Shown piece after piece: positions 43,188 through 54,277 of a DNA stretch of 54,726 nt (its first letter is position 1; each line of letters begins with the position of its first letter). The stretch comes from Novosphingobium sp. (GTDB lineage Bacteria > Pseudomonadota > Alphaproteobacteria > Sphingomonadales > Sphingomonadaceae): contig JAUYQH010000127.1 of assembly GCA_030697365.1 (NCBI GenBank), forward strand, positions 1 to 54,726, written 5' to 3'. The notes below the pieces were generated by a model. The model searched no databases. It was not told the DNA's origin and was given only the letters and a program-made list of their open reading frames with translations. The translations under genes were made by a program, and so were the position numbers.

Positions 43188-46100
43188 GTGCCCGAGAACG
43201 ACCTCCTCCAGCCACGCCGGACGATCGAACTCGACCCCGATGCGATAACCCCGCCCGAGCGCGCGCCGTTCGTCGAGCTTGGCCTCACCAGCTGCTTTTC
43301 GTTCCTGCGCGGCGCATCGGATGCGGTCGATCTGGTGCTGACCGCGTGCGCGCTGGGCTACGATGCGATCGGGATAGCCGACGTCAACTCGATGGCCGGG
43401 GTGGTGCGCATCCACACCGAGGCCGAGACGCTGCGGCTACGCCCGGTGATCGGCTGCCGGATCGAGACCGTCGAGGGGCTTGCATTTCTCGCCTATTCCA
43501 CCGACCGCGCCGCCTACGGCCGCCTGTGCCGACTGATCTCGGCGGGGCGAATGGGGACGCTCGACGGCGGATGGCAGGACAAGGGGGTGTGCCAGATCTC
43601 GCTGGCGATGCTCGCGGCGCATAGCGCGGGAGTCCAATTGATCCTGATCCCGCCGCGCGATCTCGACAGCAAATTCTCCATCTCGGTGCCCGGCAATGTC
43701 ATTCCATTTCCCAAGTTTGGTTCACACGAAGACACGAAGACACGAAGCGAACCCGGAGATGCCAACGCTGACATTTTCGTGTCTTCGTGTGAGAAAAAAT
43801 TCACCTTCGGCGACGCCTTGACGCATCTCACCGCCCAGCTCCCCACGCTCCGCCACCTCGCCGCCACCTATCTCCACACCGGTGACGACATCGCCCGGAT
43901 CGACCGGCTCGATGCGCTCGCCCGCGAGCATGGCCTGGGCCTGCTCGCCACCAACGACGTGCTCTATCATGCCCCCGACCGCCGCCCGTTGCAGGACGTG
44001 ATGACCGCGATCCGGCTCAAGACCACGGTCGCCGCGGCGGGGCTCGAACTCCAGCCCAACGCCGAACGCCACTTGAAGTCCCCCACCGAGATGGCGCGGC
44101 TGTTCGAGCGCTGGCCGCATGCGATCGCCGCGGCGCGCGAAGTGGCCGATGCCTGCGATTTCAACCTGTCCGAACTGCGCTATGAGTACCCTGCGGAAAT
44201 CTATCCGGAGGGCCGGACTCCCCAGCAGCACCTCTCAAGCGAGACCTGGAAAGGTGCCGACTGGCGTTATCCCGGCGGGGTTCCTCAAAGCGTGCGCGAG
44301 ACGCTCCACCGCGAACTCGCGCTGATCGAAAAGCTCGATCTCGCGCGCTATTTCCTGACCATCAAGGACATCGTCGATTACGCCCGCGGGGTCGATCCGC
44401 CGATCCTGTGCCAGGGGCGGGGATCGGCGGCCAACTCGGCGGTGTGCTATTGCATTGGCATCACCGCGGTCGATCCGGCCAAGCACCAGCTTTTGTTCGA
44501 CCGCTTCATTTCCGAGGAGCGCAAGGAGCCGCCCGACATCGACGTCGATTTCGAGCACGAGCGGCGTGAGGAGGTGATCCAGTACATCTACCGCAAATAC
44601 GGTCGCCACCGCGCCGGGCTCTGCGCCACGGTGATCCACTACCGCCCACGCATGGCGATCCGCGAGGTCGGCAAGGCGATGGGGCTGAGCGAAGACGTGA
44701 CCAGCGCGCTCGCCCGGACGGTGTGGGGCGGGTGGGGCACCGAGATCGGCGAGCGCCATGTCGCCGAGACCGGGCTCGACAGCGCCGATCCGCATCTGAG
44801 GCGCGTGCTCAAGCTGACCGAACAGATGATCGGGATGCCGCGCCATCTCGGCCAGCACGTCGGCGGGTTCATCCTTACCGAAGGCGCGCTCAGCGAGACC
44901 GTGCCGATCGGCAACGGCGCGATGCCCGAGCGCAGCTTCATCGAGTGGGACAAGGACGACATCGATGCGCTGGGCATCCTCAAGGTCGATATCCTCGCGC
45001 TCGGCATGCTGACCTGCATCCGCAAATGCCTCGATCTGGTCGAGGCGCACAACGGCCACAGCCTGACGCTCGCCACCGTCCCGCGCGAGGACCCCGCGGT
45101 CTACGCGATGCTGCGCAAGGGCGATTCGCTGGGGGTGTTCCAGGTCGAGAGCCGGGCGCAGATGAACATGCTCCCCCGGCTGCGCCCGCGCGAGTTCTAC
45201 GACCTGGTGATCCAGGTGGCGATCGTCCGCCCCGGGCCGATCCAGGGCGACATGGTTCACCCCTTCCTCAAGCGCCGCCGCGGCGAGGAGAAGGTCGAGA
45301 TCCCCGCGCCCGGCCCCGAACACGGCCCGCCCGACGAACTCTCGAGCATCCTCGCGCGCACCCTGGGCGTGCCGATCTTCCAGGAGCAGGCGATGAAGAT
45401 CGCGCTCGATGCGGCCAAGTTCTCGCCTTTGGAGGCCAACCGGCTGCGCAAGGCGATGGCGACGTTCCGCAGCCGCGGCATGGTCGATGAACTGCAGGAC
45501 ATGATGGTCGAGCGGATGGTCGCGCGCGGCTATGATCGCGACTTCGCCCAGCGCTGCTTCAACCAGATCCGCGGGTTCGGCGAATACGGCTTTCCCGAAA
45601 GCCACGCCGCCAGCTTCGCGCATCTGGTGTATGTCTCAAGCTGGCTCAAGTGCCACTACCCGGCGGCGTTCGCCTGCGCCTTACTCAACTCGCAGCCGAT
45701 GGGCTTCTACGCCCCCGCGCAGATCGTCCGCGATGCGGTGGAGCACGGGGTGCGGGTGCTGGCGGCGGATGTGAATGAAAGCGGGTGGGATTGTACGCTG
45801 GAGGTTGAGAATCACCAATCCCGTCGCCCCTGCGAAGGCAGGGGCCTAGATAACGTCGCGCTTAAGCGCAGAGGTCGGTTGGATTCCGGCCTTCGCCGGG
45901 ATGACGATAAATGGAGGCTGGATGAAGGGTGGAGTTTGCGCCTCGGCTTGCGCCAGATCGACGGGTTTCCCGAAGCGGTCGCCGCGCAGTTGGTCGGCGA
46001 GCGCGAGGAGCACGGTGCCTACGCCGATGTCGCCGCTTTGCGCGACCGCGCCAGGCTCTCGCGCGCGCACATCGAGCGGCTCGCTGCGGCAGACGCGTTC

Positions 46101-46826
46101 ACCTCGCTGGCGCTGCCCCGGCGGCAGGCGTTGTGGGACGCGCGCAGCCTGATCGGCGGGGAAGGCTTGCCCTTGTTTGCCCATGCGGAAGCGCGCGACG
46201 AAGGGATCGAGACCGCCCGCACCCCGCTCCCGCGGATGCCGCTGAGCGAGGAAGTCGTCGCCGACTACCAGACCCAGCGGCTCAGCCTCAAAGCCCATCC
46301 GCTCGCCTTCCTGCGCGCCAGCCTGGCCGACCGCGGGTTCGTTCGCGCCTGCGATCTGCGCGCGCGAAAATTCCGCAGCATGGTCCAGGTCGCCGGGGTG
46401 GTGCTGATCCGCCAACGGCCCGGCTCGGCCAAAGGGGTGTGCTTCATCACGCTGGAGGACGAGACCGGGGTAATCAACCTGGTGGTCTGGCCCGATCTCA
46501 AGGATCGCCAGCGCAAGGTGGTGATGGGATCGCGGCTGATGGAAGTGCGCGGGCGGGTGGAGTACGACGACGAGGTGATTCACGTGATCGCCGCGCACAT
46601 GACCGATGCCACACCCGCGCTGATGGCGCTGTCCGATGACCTCCTGCCCACCACGATCGCTCGCGCCGACCATTGCAACAACCCGCTGCCATCCAAGCTC
46701 TCCGGCCCGGTCGAGCCATGGACCCCGCCGCCGGCCGGCAACCGCGAGTGCGGCTTCCAGCAAGGCCATCCGCGCGATGTGCGGGTGATCCCCAAAATCC
46801 TCCCGCCCTCGCGCGATTTCCACTGA
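43188..46826 (+). CDS. dnaE2: Error-prone DNA polymerase DnaE2 (ImuC), with two in-frame repeat insertions
   Basis: 1212 residues, versus roughly 1050-1100 usual for the family. The start is GTG at 43188, one base after the udgX stop. N-terminal PHP domain is degenerate (ELGLTSCFSFLRGAS, ADVNSMAGVVRIH) as typical for DnaE2. The polymerase catalytic acids are D450, D452 and D454 in PPDIDVDFEHERREEV, with KVDILALGMLT later. The C-terminus holds an OB-like domain (VQVAGVVLIRQRPGSAKGVCFITLEDETG). Extra segments at about residues 178-205 and 876-910 come from palindromic repeats and explain part of the extra length. Works with ImuA/ImuB in damage-induced mutagenesis; co-transcribed here with radical-SAM and udgX. 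Confidence 0.94.
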   Translation: MPENDLLQPRRTIELDPDAITPPERAPFVELGLTSCFSFLRGASDAVDLVLTACALGYDAIGIADVNSMAGVVRIHTEAETLRLRPVIGCRIETVEGLAFLAYSTDRAAYGRLCRLISAGRMGTLDGGWQDKGVCQISLAMLAAHSAGVQLILIPPRDLDSKFSISVPGNVIPFPKFGSHEDTKTRSEPGDANADIFVSSCEKKFTFGDALTHLTAQLPTLRHLAATYLHTGDDIARIDRLDALAREHGLGLLATNDVLYHAPDRRPLQDVMTAIRLKTTVAAAGLELQPNAERHLKSPTEMARLFERWPHAIAAAREVADACDFNLSELRYEYPAEIYPEGRTPQQHLSSETWKGADWRYPGGVPQSVRETLHRELALIEKLDLARYFLTIKDIVDYARGVDPPILCQGRGSAANSAVCYCIGITAVDPAKHQLLFDRFISEERKEPPDIDVDFEHERREEVIQYIYRKYGRHRAGLCATVIHYRPRMAIREVGKAMGLSEDVTSALARTVWGGWGTEIGERHVAETGLDSADPHLRRVLKLTEQMIGMPRHLGQHVGGFILTEGALSETVPIGNGAMPERSFIEWDKDDIDALGILKVDILALGMLTCIRKCLDLVEAHNGHSLTLATVPREDPAVYAMLRKGDSLGVFQVESRAQMNMLPRLRPREFYDLVIQVAIVRPGPIQGDMVHPFLKRRRGEEKVEIPAPGPEHGPPDELSSILARTLGVPIFQEQAMKIALDAAKFSPLEANRLRKAMATFRSRGMVDELQDMMVERMVARGYDRDFAQRCFNQIRGFGEYGFPESHAASFAHLVYVSSWLKCHYPAAFACALLNSQPMGFYAPAQIVRDAVEHGVRVLAADVNESGWDCTLEVENHQSRRPCEGRGLDNVALKRRGRLDSGLRRDDDKWRLDEGWSLRLGLRQIDGFPEAVAAQLVGEREEHGAYADVAALRDRARLSRAHIERLAAADAFTSLALPRRQALWDARSLIGGEGLPLFAHAEARDEGIETARTPLPRMPLSEEVVADYQTQRLSLKAHPLAFLRASLADRGFVRACDLRARKFRSMVQVAGVVLIRQRPGSAKGVCFITLEDETGVINLVVWPDLKDRQRKVVMGSRLMEVRGRVEYDDEVIHVIAAHMTDATPALMALSDDLLPTTIARADHCNNPLPSKLSGPVEPWTPPPAGNRECGFQQGHPRDVRVIPKILPPSRDFH
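43722..43792. repeat. Palindromic repeat with 17-bp arms inserted in frame in dnaE2
   Basis: TCACACGAAGACACGAA (43722-43738) and TTCGTGTCTTCGTGTGA (43776-43792) are a perfect 17-bp inverted repeat, 37 bases apart. The left arm continues with a second GAAGACAC copy (tandem 8-mer). The insertion lies in the N-terminal PHP-region loop and is translated as GSHEDTKTRSE...IFVSSCEKK. It is more A+T rich than the flanks. Confidence 0.85.
45826..45902. repeat. REPIN-like pair of hairpins inserted in frame in dnaE2
   Basis: Hairpin 1: GCCCCTGC-GAAG-GCAGGGGC (45826-45845), 8-bp perfect stem. Hairpin 2: ATTCCGGC-CTTC-GCCGGGAT (45883-45902), 8-bp stem with one G-T. The two tetraloops are complementary, so the second is an inverted version of the first, as in REPINs (paired REP elements in opposite orientation). 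Translated as QSRRPCEGRGLD...GRLDSGLRRDDDKW. It sits between WDCTLEVE and LRLGLRQ, which are near-adjacent in normal family members. Confidence 0.85.
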
Positions 46827-46883
46827 GCGAAACGCGCGCCAACTTCACTTGGCGTTCACGCGCGGGCTGGCTATAGCGCCGCC

Positions 46884-47678
46884 ATGCCAGCCATATCGCC
46901 CGTCCGCTTCGCCGTCCTCGCCACCACCGCCGCCGCGCTGGCGCTCACCGCCGGATGTGCCGGGGGCAGCAAGGTCAAGGACACGGCCTACGTCGCGCGC
47001 GACGTCGATACGCTCTACCTCGCCGCCAAGGACCGCCTCGATCGCGGCCGGGCCAAGGAGGCGGCGGCGCTGTTCGACGAAGTCGAGCGCCAACATCCCT
47101 ATTCGCCATGGGCCCGCCGCGCCCAGCTGATGAGCGCGTTCTCGTACTACATCGATCGCGACTACCCGAAGGCGGTGCAATCGGCGCAGCGGTTCCTGCA
47201 GATCCATCCGGGTAACAAGGACGCGCCCTATGCGTACTACCTGATCGCGCTCAGCTATTACGAGCAGATCAGCGACGTGACCCGCGACCAGAAGATCACC
47301 CAGCAGGCGCTCGAAACGCTGACCGAGGTGACCCGCCGCTATCCCAACACCACCTATGCCGGCGACGCCAAGCTCAAGATCGACCTCGTCAACGACCATC
47401 TCGCGGGCAAGGAAATGGAGATTGGCCGATTCTACGAACGCAGCGGCAAATGGCTCGCCGCCTCGCTGCGCTTCCGCACGGTCACCGAAAAATACCAGCA
47501 GACCAGCCACACCCCCGAGGCGCTCTATCGCCAGGTCGAGACTTATCTCGCGCTTGGCATCCCCGAGGAAGCACAGAAGGCCGCCGCAGTGCTCGGCTCG
47601 AACTATCCGGGCAGCGAGTGGTACGAGAAAGCGTTCAAGCTGATAAACAAGCACGCCCCGGGGACGACCGCCGCCTGA
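46884..47678 (+). CDS. bamD: Outer-membrane assembly lipoprotein BamD
   Basis: 264 residues. Signal peptide with lipobox LTAGC (Cys27 region), then five TPR-like repeats: DTLYLAAKDRLDRGRAKEAAALFDEVERQHPYSPWARRAQL and later FERSGKWLAASLRF-type helices (here FYERSGKWLAASLRFRTVTEKYQ). DAPYAYYLIALSYYEQI is characteristic. Part of the BAM complex that folds outer-membrane proteins; periplasmic side. Starts 57 bases after dnaE2. bamD-recN-ligA is a frequent order in alphaproteobacteria. Confidence 0.93.
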   Translation: MPAISPVRFAVLATTAAALALTAGCAGGSKVKDTAYVARDVDTLYLAAKDRLDRGRAKEAAALFDEVERQHPYSPWARRAQLMSAFSYYIDRDYPKAVQSAQRFLQIHPGNKDAPYAYYLIALSYYEQISDVTRDQKITQQALETLTEVTRRYPNTTYAGDAKLKIDLVNDHLAGKEMEIGRFYERSGKWLAASLRFRTVTEKYQQTSHTPEALYRQVETYLALGIPEEAQKAAAVLGSNYPGSEWYEKAFKLINKHAPGTTAA

Positions 47679-47734
47679 TAGCCTAGCGGCACGGTTGACT
47701 TTGCCGAGGCGCGGGGCTTTGCTCCCGGTCGCTC

Positions 47735-48175
47735 ATGCTTTCGCAGAAAACTCGCTACACCATCCGCGCCTTCCAGCATCTTGCCGATCATTGGGGGCAG
47801 GGATCGGTGCGGTTGCAGGACATCGCCGAAGCGCAGAACATCCCGCGCAAGTTCCTGACCGTGATCATGGCCGAAATGACCCGCGAGGGCCTGCTCCTTT
47901 CGCACCGTGGGCGCGACGGCGGGTATGAGTTGGCGCTATCCCCGGTCGATATTCGCTATGGCGACCTGATCCGGCTGACCCGCGGAAGCCTGGCACTGGT
48001 TCCTTGCGTCGCGCGCAACGCCCACGAGCGCTGCGACAATTGCCTGCCCGAGGCCGAGTGCCGGCTACGCGGGCTGATGCTGACGCTGCGCGACGCCACC
48101 GCCGACATGCTCGATCGCATGACCCTGGCGGATGCGATCACGCTCGAGCCGCCGTTCGCCGAAGAAGCCGCCTGA
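47735..48175 (+). CDS. Rrf2-family transcriptional regulator with a cysteine cluster
   Basis: 146 residues. Winged helix-turn-helix with the Rrf2 pattern SQKTRYTIRAFQHLADHW, IAEAQNIPRKFLTVIMAEM, GLLLSHRGRDGGYELAL. A cysteine set in LVPCVARNAHERCDNCLPEAEC (four Cys) may ligate an iron-sulfur cluster as in IscR, NsrR or RirA; which one cannot be told. No isc/suf genes are near. It lies between bamD and recN on the same strand, 36 bases before recN, so it may be co-transcribed with repair genes. The ATG at 47735 has no obvious strong ribosome-binding site. Confidence 0.88.
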   Translation: MLSQKTRYTIRAFQHLADHWGQGSVRLQDIAEAQNIPRKFLTVIMAEMTREGLLLSHRGRDGGYELALSPVDIRYGDLIRLTRGSLALVPCVARNAHERCDNCLPEAECRLRGLMLTLRDATADMLDRMTLADAITLEPPFAEEAA

Positions 48176-48211
48176 CGCCGCGTTCCGCATCGGCTAGAGA
48201 ATCGCCACGCC

Positions 48212-49872
48212 ATGCTGACCGCGCTTTCCATCCGCAACATCGTGTTGATCGAGGCGCTCGAGCTTACGTTCGGCGGCGGGCTGGGGGTGCTGACCGGCGA
48301 AACCGGCGCGGGCAAGTCGATCCTGCTCGATGCATTGGGACTGGCGCTGGGCGAGCGCGCCGAAAGCGGGCTGATCCGCGCCGGGTGCGACCAGGCGAGC
48401 GTCACCGCGACGTTCGAGTTCGACCGGCTGCCCGCCGGAGTGGGCATGGCGCTCGAAGAAGCCGGGATCGAGATCGAGCCGGGCGAGCCATTGCTGATCC
48501 GCCGCCGCCTGCGCGCTGATGGGCAATCGAAGGCTTTCGTCAACGATCAGCCCGTCGGCGCCGCTTTGCTCCGCGAACTGGCCCGCCACCTGGTCGAAGT
48601 CCACGGCCAGCACGACGATCGCGGGCTGACCAACCCGCGCGGCCACCGCGCCTTGCTCGACCGCTATGCGCGCGGCGACGTTGCGGCGGTCGAAGCAGCG
48701 TGGCGCGATTGGCGCGCCGCGGACGAAGCGCTGACTGACGCACGAACCGCCGAACAGCGATCGTCTGACGACCGCGACTTGTGGCTGGCGCATCTCGAGG
48801 AACTGACCGCGCTCGCCCCGGTGGCGGGCGAGGAGGAGGAACTCGCCTCGGCCCGCTCCGACATGCAGAAGGGCGAGCGGCTGTCGGGCGATCTCGCCGA
48901 GTTGCGCCACTTGTGGGCCGGATCGGACTCGGCGCTGGCCAGCTTGCGTAGCGCGGCTCGGCGACTCGACCGGATCGCTACCGAGCACCCGCTGCTTTCC
49001 GAGGCTCTCGCGGCGCTCGACCGTTCGGTGATCGAGGCGGGCGAGGCCGAAGACAAGCTGGCCCGCGCCGCCGAAGCGCTGACCCACGATCCCGAACGCC
49101 TCGACCGGATCGAAACCCGGCTGTTCGAACTGCGCGCTGTCGCCCGCAAGCACGCTGTCCCGGTTGATTCACTGCCGCACACGGCCCGTGAATTGCGCGC
49201 GGCGCTGGATGCGGTGGCCGCGGGCGAAGAGCACGTCGCCGCACTCGAACTCGCCGCTAATGCTGCGCACCAGATCTACCGCGCGCATGCCGAAGCGCTC
49301 CACGCCAACCGGGTGACCGCGGCGATGCGGCTTGATGCGGCGGTGGCGGAGGAGCTGGCGCCGCTCAAGCTCGATGCCGCGCGGTTCCGCACCGCGATCA
49401 GCGAACTGCCCGAAGAGCGCTGGGGACCACACGGCATCGACACGGTAGAGTTCCTGATCGCGACCAATCCCGGGGCCGAGTTTGGCGCGCTGGCGAGGAT
49501 CGCCAGCGGCGGCGAACTGAGCCGCTTCATCCTCGCGCTCAAGGTCGCGCTGGCCGAGGCGGGCGGGGCCGCGACGGTGATCTTCGACGAGATCGACCGC
49601 GGGGTGGGCGGCGCTGTAGCCAGTGCGATCGGTGAACGCCTCGCGCGACTCGCTTCCGGGGGGCAGTTGCTGGTCGTAACCCACAGCCCGCAAGTCGCCG
49701 CGCGGGGCGAAATTCATTACGTGATCGCCAAGTCGTCCGAAGGCATGGTCACCCGCACCGGCGTCGCCCGGCTCGACCCGGCGGGCCGCAAGGAGGAGAT
49801 CGCGCGGATGCTGTCGGGTGCGGAAATTACGAGCGAGGCTCGCGCCCAGGCCGACCGCTTGCTGGAAAACGC

Positions 49873-49876
<4 letters not shown>
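48212..49876 (+). CDS. recN: DNA repair protein RecN
   Basis: 554-residue SMC-like ATPase that acts at double-strand breaks. Walker A GETGAGKS near residue 28, extended coiled-coil arms in the middle (many Glu/Arg/Ala heptads, about 155-360), then signature motif ARIASGGELSRFILALKVAL and Walker B TVIFDEIDRGVGG, followed by VTHSPQVAARGEIHYVI. The stop overlaps the GNAT gene in ATGA. No GAAC-N7-GAAC box is in the 36 bases upstream, so SOS control, if any, would come from elsewhere. Confidence 0.96.
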
Positions 49877-52607
<2,731 letters not shown>

Positions 52608-52647
52608 ACAAGCCTTCGCGTGGATGAGTTTTTTCCCCTAGATCAAT

Positions 52648-52658
52648 GACATGATGTC
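52648..52658. promoter_or_regulatory. Small palindrome upstream of hemerythrin gene
   Basis: GACAT-G-ATGTC, an 11-base palindrome 47 bases before the putative GTG, in an AT-rich upstream region with TTTTTTCC. Rrf2- or FNR-type sites were considered but do not fit clearly. Confidence 0.3.
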
Positions 52659-52704
52659 GTTAACCAGACAAGACTAGTGCCAACCATCCTTGATGGAGGC
52701 GCAC

Positions 52705-53127
52705 GTGTTCAATTTGTCGAAATTGCGCGAAGAGCACACAGAATTGGGTGCGATTGCCCGTCAATTCAGCGCGATCTGCGCGAGCGATTCACCACCGCCG
52801 CTATCCGTATTGGATGGGCTGCGTCGCGAACTGCAATCCAAGCTTTTCGCTCATCTGCAGACCGAGGATTGGGTGCTCTATCCAAGGCTGCTGGATAGCC
52901 CCGACCCTGCCGTCGTCGGAACCGCGCGGAGATTTAGCCACGAGATGGGCGGACTGGCGGCATCGTTTCTGAACTATGTGGAAAAGTGGAATACGAAGGC
53001 GATCACGGATAATTGGCGCGGTTACTGCAAAGATACGACTGAAATCACGACAGTCTTGATCGCTCGGATCAGTCGCGAAAACACTCAGCTATACCCGTTG
53101 CTCGAAAGACTTGATCGCGCTGCCTGA
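52705..53127 (+). CDS. Second hemerythrin-like HHE-domain protein
   Basis: 140 residues from GTG 52705, chosen because GGAGG (52695-52699) lies 5 bases upstream. Starts at TTG 52690 or ATG 52693 in the same frame would place the ribosome-binding site inside the gene. The helical pattern LREEHTELGAIARQF, LQSKLFAHLQTEDWVLYPRL, FSHEMGGLAASF and ISRENTQLYPLLERL fits the HHE bundle, with the first two His and Glu retained. Lower GC than its neighbours and an AT-rich upstream region hint at a different history. Unlinked to the first hemerythrin-like protein at 1858-2370. Confidence 0.8.
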   Translation: MFNLSKLREEHTELGAIARQFSAICASDSPPPLSVLDGLRRELQSKLFAHLQTEDWVLYPRLLDSPDPAVVGTARRFSHEMGGLAASFLNYVEKWNTKAITDNWRGYCKDTTEITTVLIARISRENTQLYPLLERLDRAA

Positions 53128-53168
53128 ATGATCGGCAAGGGCATCGTTCGCGGAAGGCAGTCCGCTGC

Positions 53169-53495
53169 TCAGATCGCCATCACCAACTTGTCATCGGGTT
53201 GTGGCGCGGCAGCTTCGAACGATGGCAGAGGATCGAAGCCTTCCTCGGTCAGTTTCGTTTCGCCAAGTCCTTCAAGTTTGAAGTGGCCAAGGCGCTTTTC
53301 CTCGTCCGAGCGCCAGTTCTTGCTCATGTTCAACGCGCTGAGGAACAGGTCGCCGCGGCGTTCGAACAGCACGTGCGGGGCCAGGCGCATTTGGACGCCG
53401 TTGTACTCGGCCGTCACGGCGCGCTTCCGAGCAATCGCTTCGAACAGGACGAGGCGTGGATCGCCGCCCGGTTTGGATGAAATTTCATTGTGCAT
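53169..53495 (-). CDS. Stand-alone WYL-like domain protein
   Basis: 108 residues from ATG 53495 (MHNEISSKPGGDPRL); the longer open frame upstream lacks similarity. ARKRAVTAEYNGVQMRLAPHVLFERRGDLFLSAL is the WYL-like SH3-type fold, and no helix-turn-helix precedes it. WYL domains bind ligands or nucleic acid ends and occur in DNA-damage and defense regulators. Upstream sequence TGTGCATTGCAGCATAATGCAC contains a near-palindrome around the start. Convergent with the hemerythrin-like gene. Confidence 0.7.
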   Translation of the reverse strand: MHNEISSKPGGDPRLVLFEAIARKRAVTAEYNGVQMRLAPHVLFERRGDLFLSALNMSKNWRSDEEKRLGHFKLEGLGETKLTEEGFDPLPSFEAAAPQPDDKLVMAI

Positions 53496-53569
53496 TGCAG
53501 CATAATGCACGTGTTGGACAGTTTCGCAACCATTACCGCGTCCTTTTCGCATCCACATCCGGGCGAAAG

Positions 53570-54277
53570 TCAATCCTCGAGGACCGGCACCCACTTCATC
53601 ACGCCCCCCGCAAACGGGGTCCACCAGCCAGTCCTGATCCCCGCCGCAGCGAGCGTGTCGCTGGTCCACTGGTTGCAGGTGTTGGCGGCGGTGTAGCGGC
53701 CGCGCGATTCGTAGAATGCGTCGTAATCGTCATATCCGGGGTAGTGGCGCCGCGGCTCGCTGAGTGGACCGGGCGGGAGCATGGCCTCGATCCGCCGCGT
53801 TATCACCGCGTATTGCGCGGGTGTCACCCGCAGCGGGCGGATGTCGCTAGCGGGGGCGGGGCGGGCGTAGTGGGCCACGTGGACCAGTCCCTCGCCCCCG
53901 AAGCCCAGTATCCGGAGCACGGTCATCGGCGAAAGGTCGGCCCAGGTCGGGGTTTCGAGAAACACCTGCCGTTCACCCCAGCTCACCGAAACATGCGTAT
54001 AGGGCCGCGCGGGATCGCCGATGTCGCGCAGCGGGAATGTCTCGCTCCAGTCCTTCTGAAGGGAGTATTTGGGCAGGACGAGTGCGGTGTGGACACCGTT
54101 GGTCTCGACGAAGATCGTGATGGCAGACGGGTCGCCCGGCGGAGGTTCGCGCCAGTCGCGGTTGCGCGGAATCGACGATCCGATCCACCCGGCGAGGAAG
54201 AACAGGCCGATGGCGAGCGCCAGCCATGCTGCGCCTGCGCGGACGATCCTCAGCGCGTGCGTCGCCTGCGCAGCCAC
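53570..54277 (-). CDS. DUF2459 (TIGR02117) protein, membrane anchored
   Basis: 235 residues beginning with GTG (54277). One N-terminal transmembrane segment (AWLALAIGLFFLAGWIGSSI, about 17-36). The family body has ITIFVETNGVHTALVLP, with a conserved His, VSVSWGERQVFLETPTWADL and YTAANTCNQWTSDTLAAAGI with a conserved Cys, a layout reminiscent of NlpC/P60-like papain folds; activity is unproven. It overlaps the prmA 3' end by 28 bases. Confidence 0.83.
   Translation of the reverse strand: MAAQATHALRIVRAGAAWLALAIGLFFLAGWIGSSIPRNRDWREPPPGDPSAITIFVETNGVHTALVLPKYSLQKDWSETFPLRDIGDPARPYTHVSVSWGERQVFLETPTWADLSPMTVLRILGFGGEGLVHVAHYARPAPASDIRPLRVTPAQYAVITRRIEAMLPPGPLSEPRRHYPGYDDYDAFYESRGRYTAANTCNQWTSDTLAAAGIRTGWWTPFAGGVMKWVPVLED

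Noticed and set aside
41399..43288. Long leftward open frame antisense to radical-SAM and udgX genes
   Set aside because: Same GC-driven artefact; the forward proteins carry all catalytic motifs.
43721..43796. CRISPR-like look of tandem GAAGACAC units
   Set aside because: Only two 8-base direct copies then an inverted copy, no regular spacers, and it lies inside a reading frame; it is a palindromic repeat, not an array.
48176..48211. LexA box before recN
   Set aside because: GTTCCGCATCGGCTA has only one GTTC half; the second half is missing.
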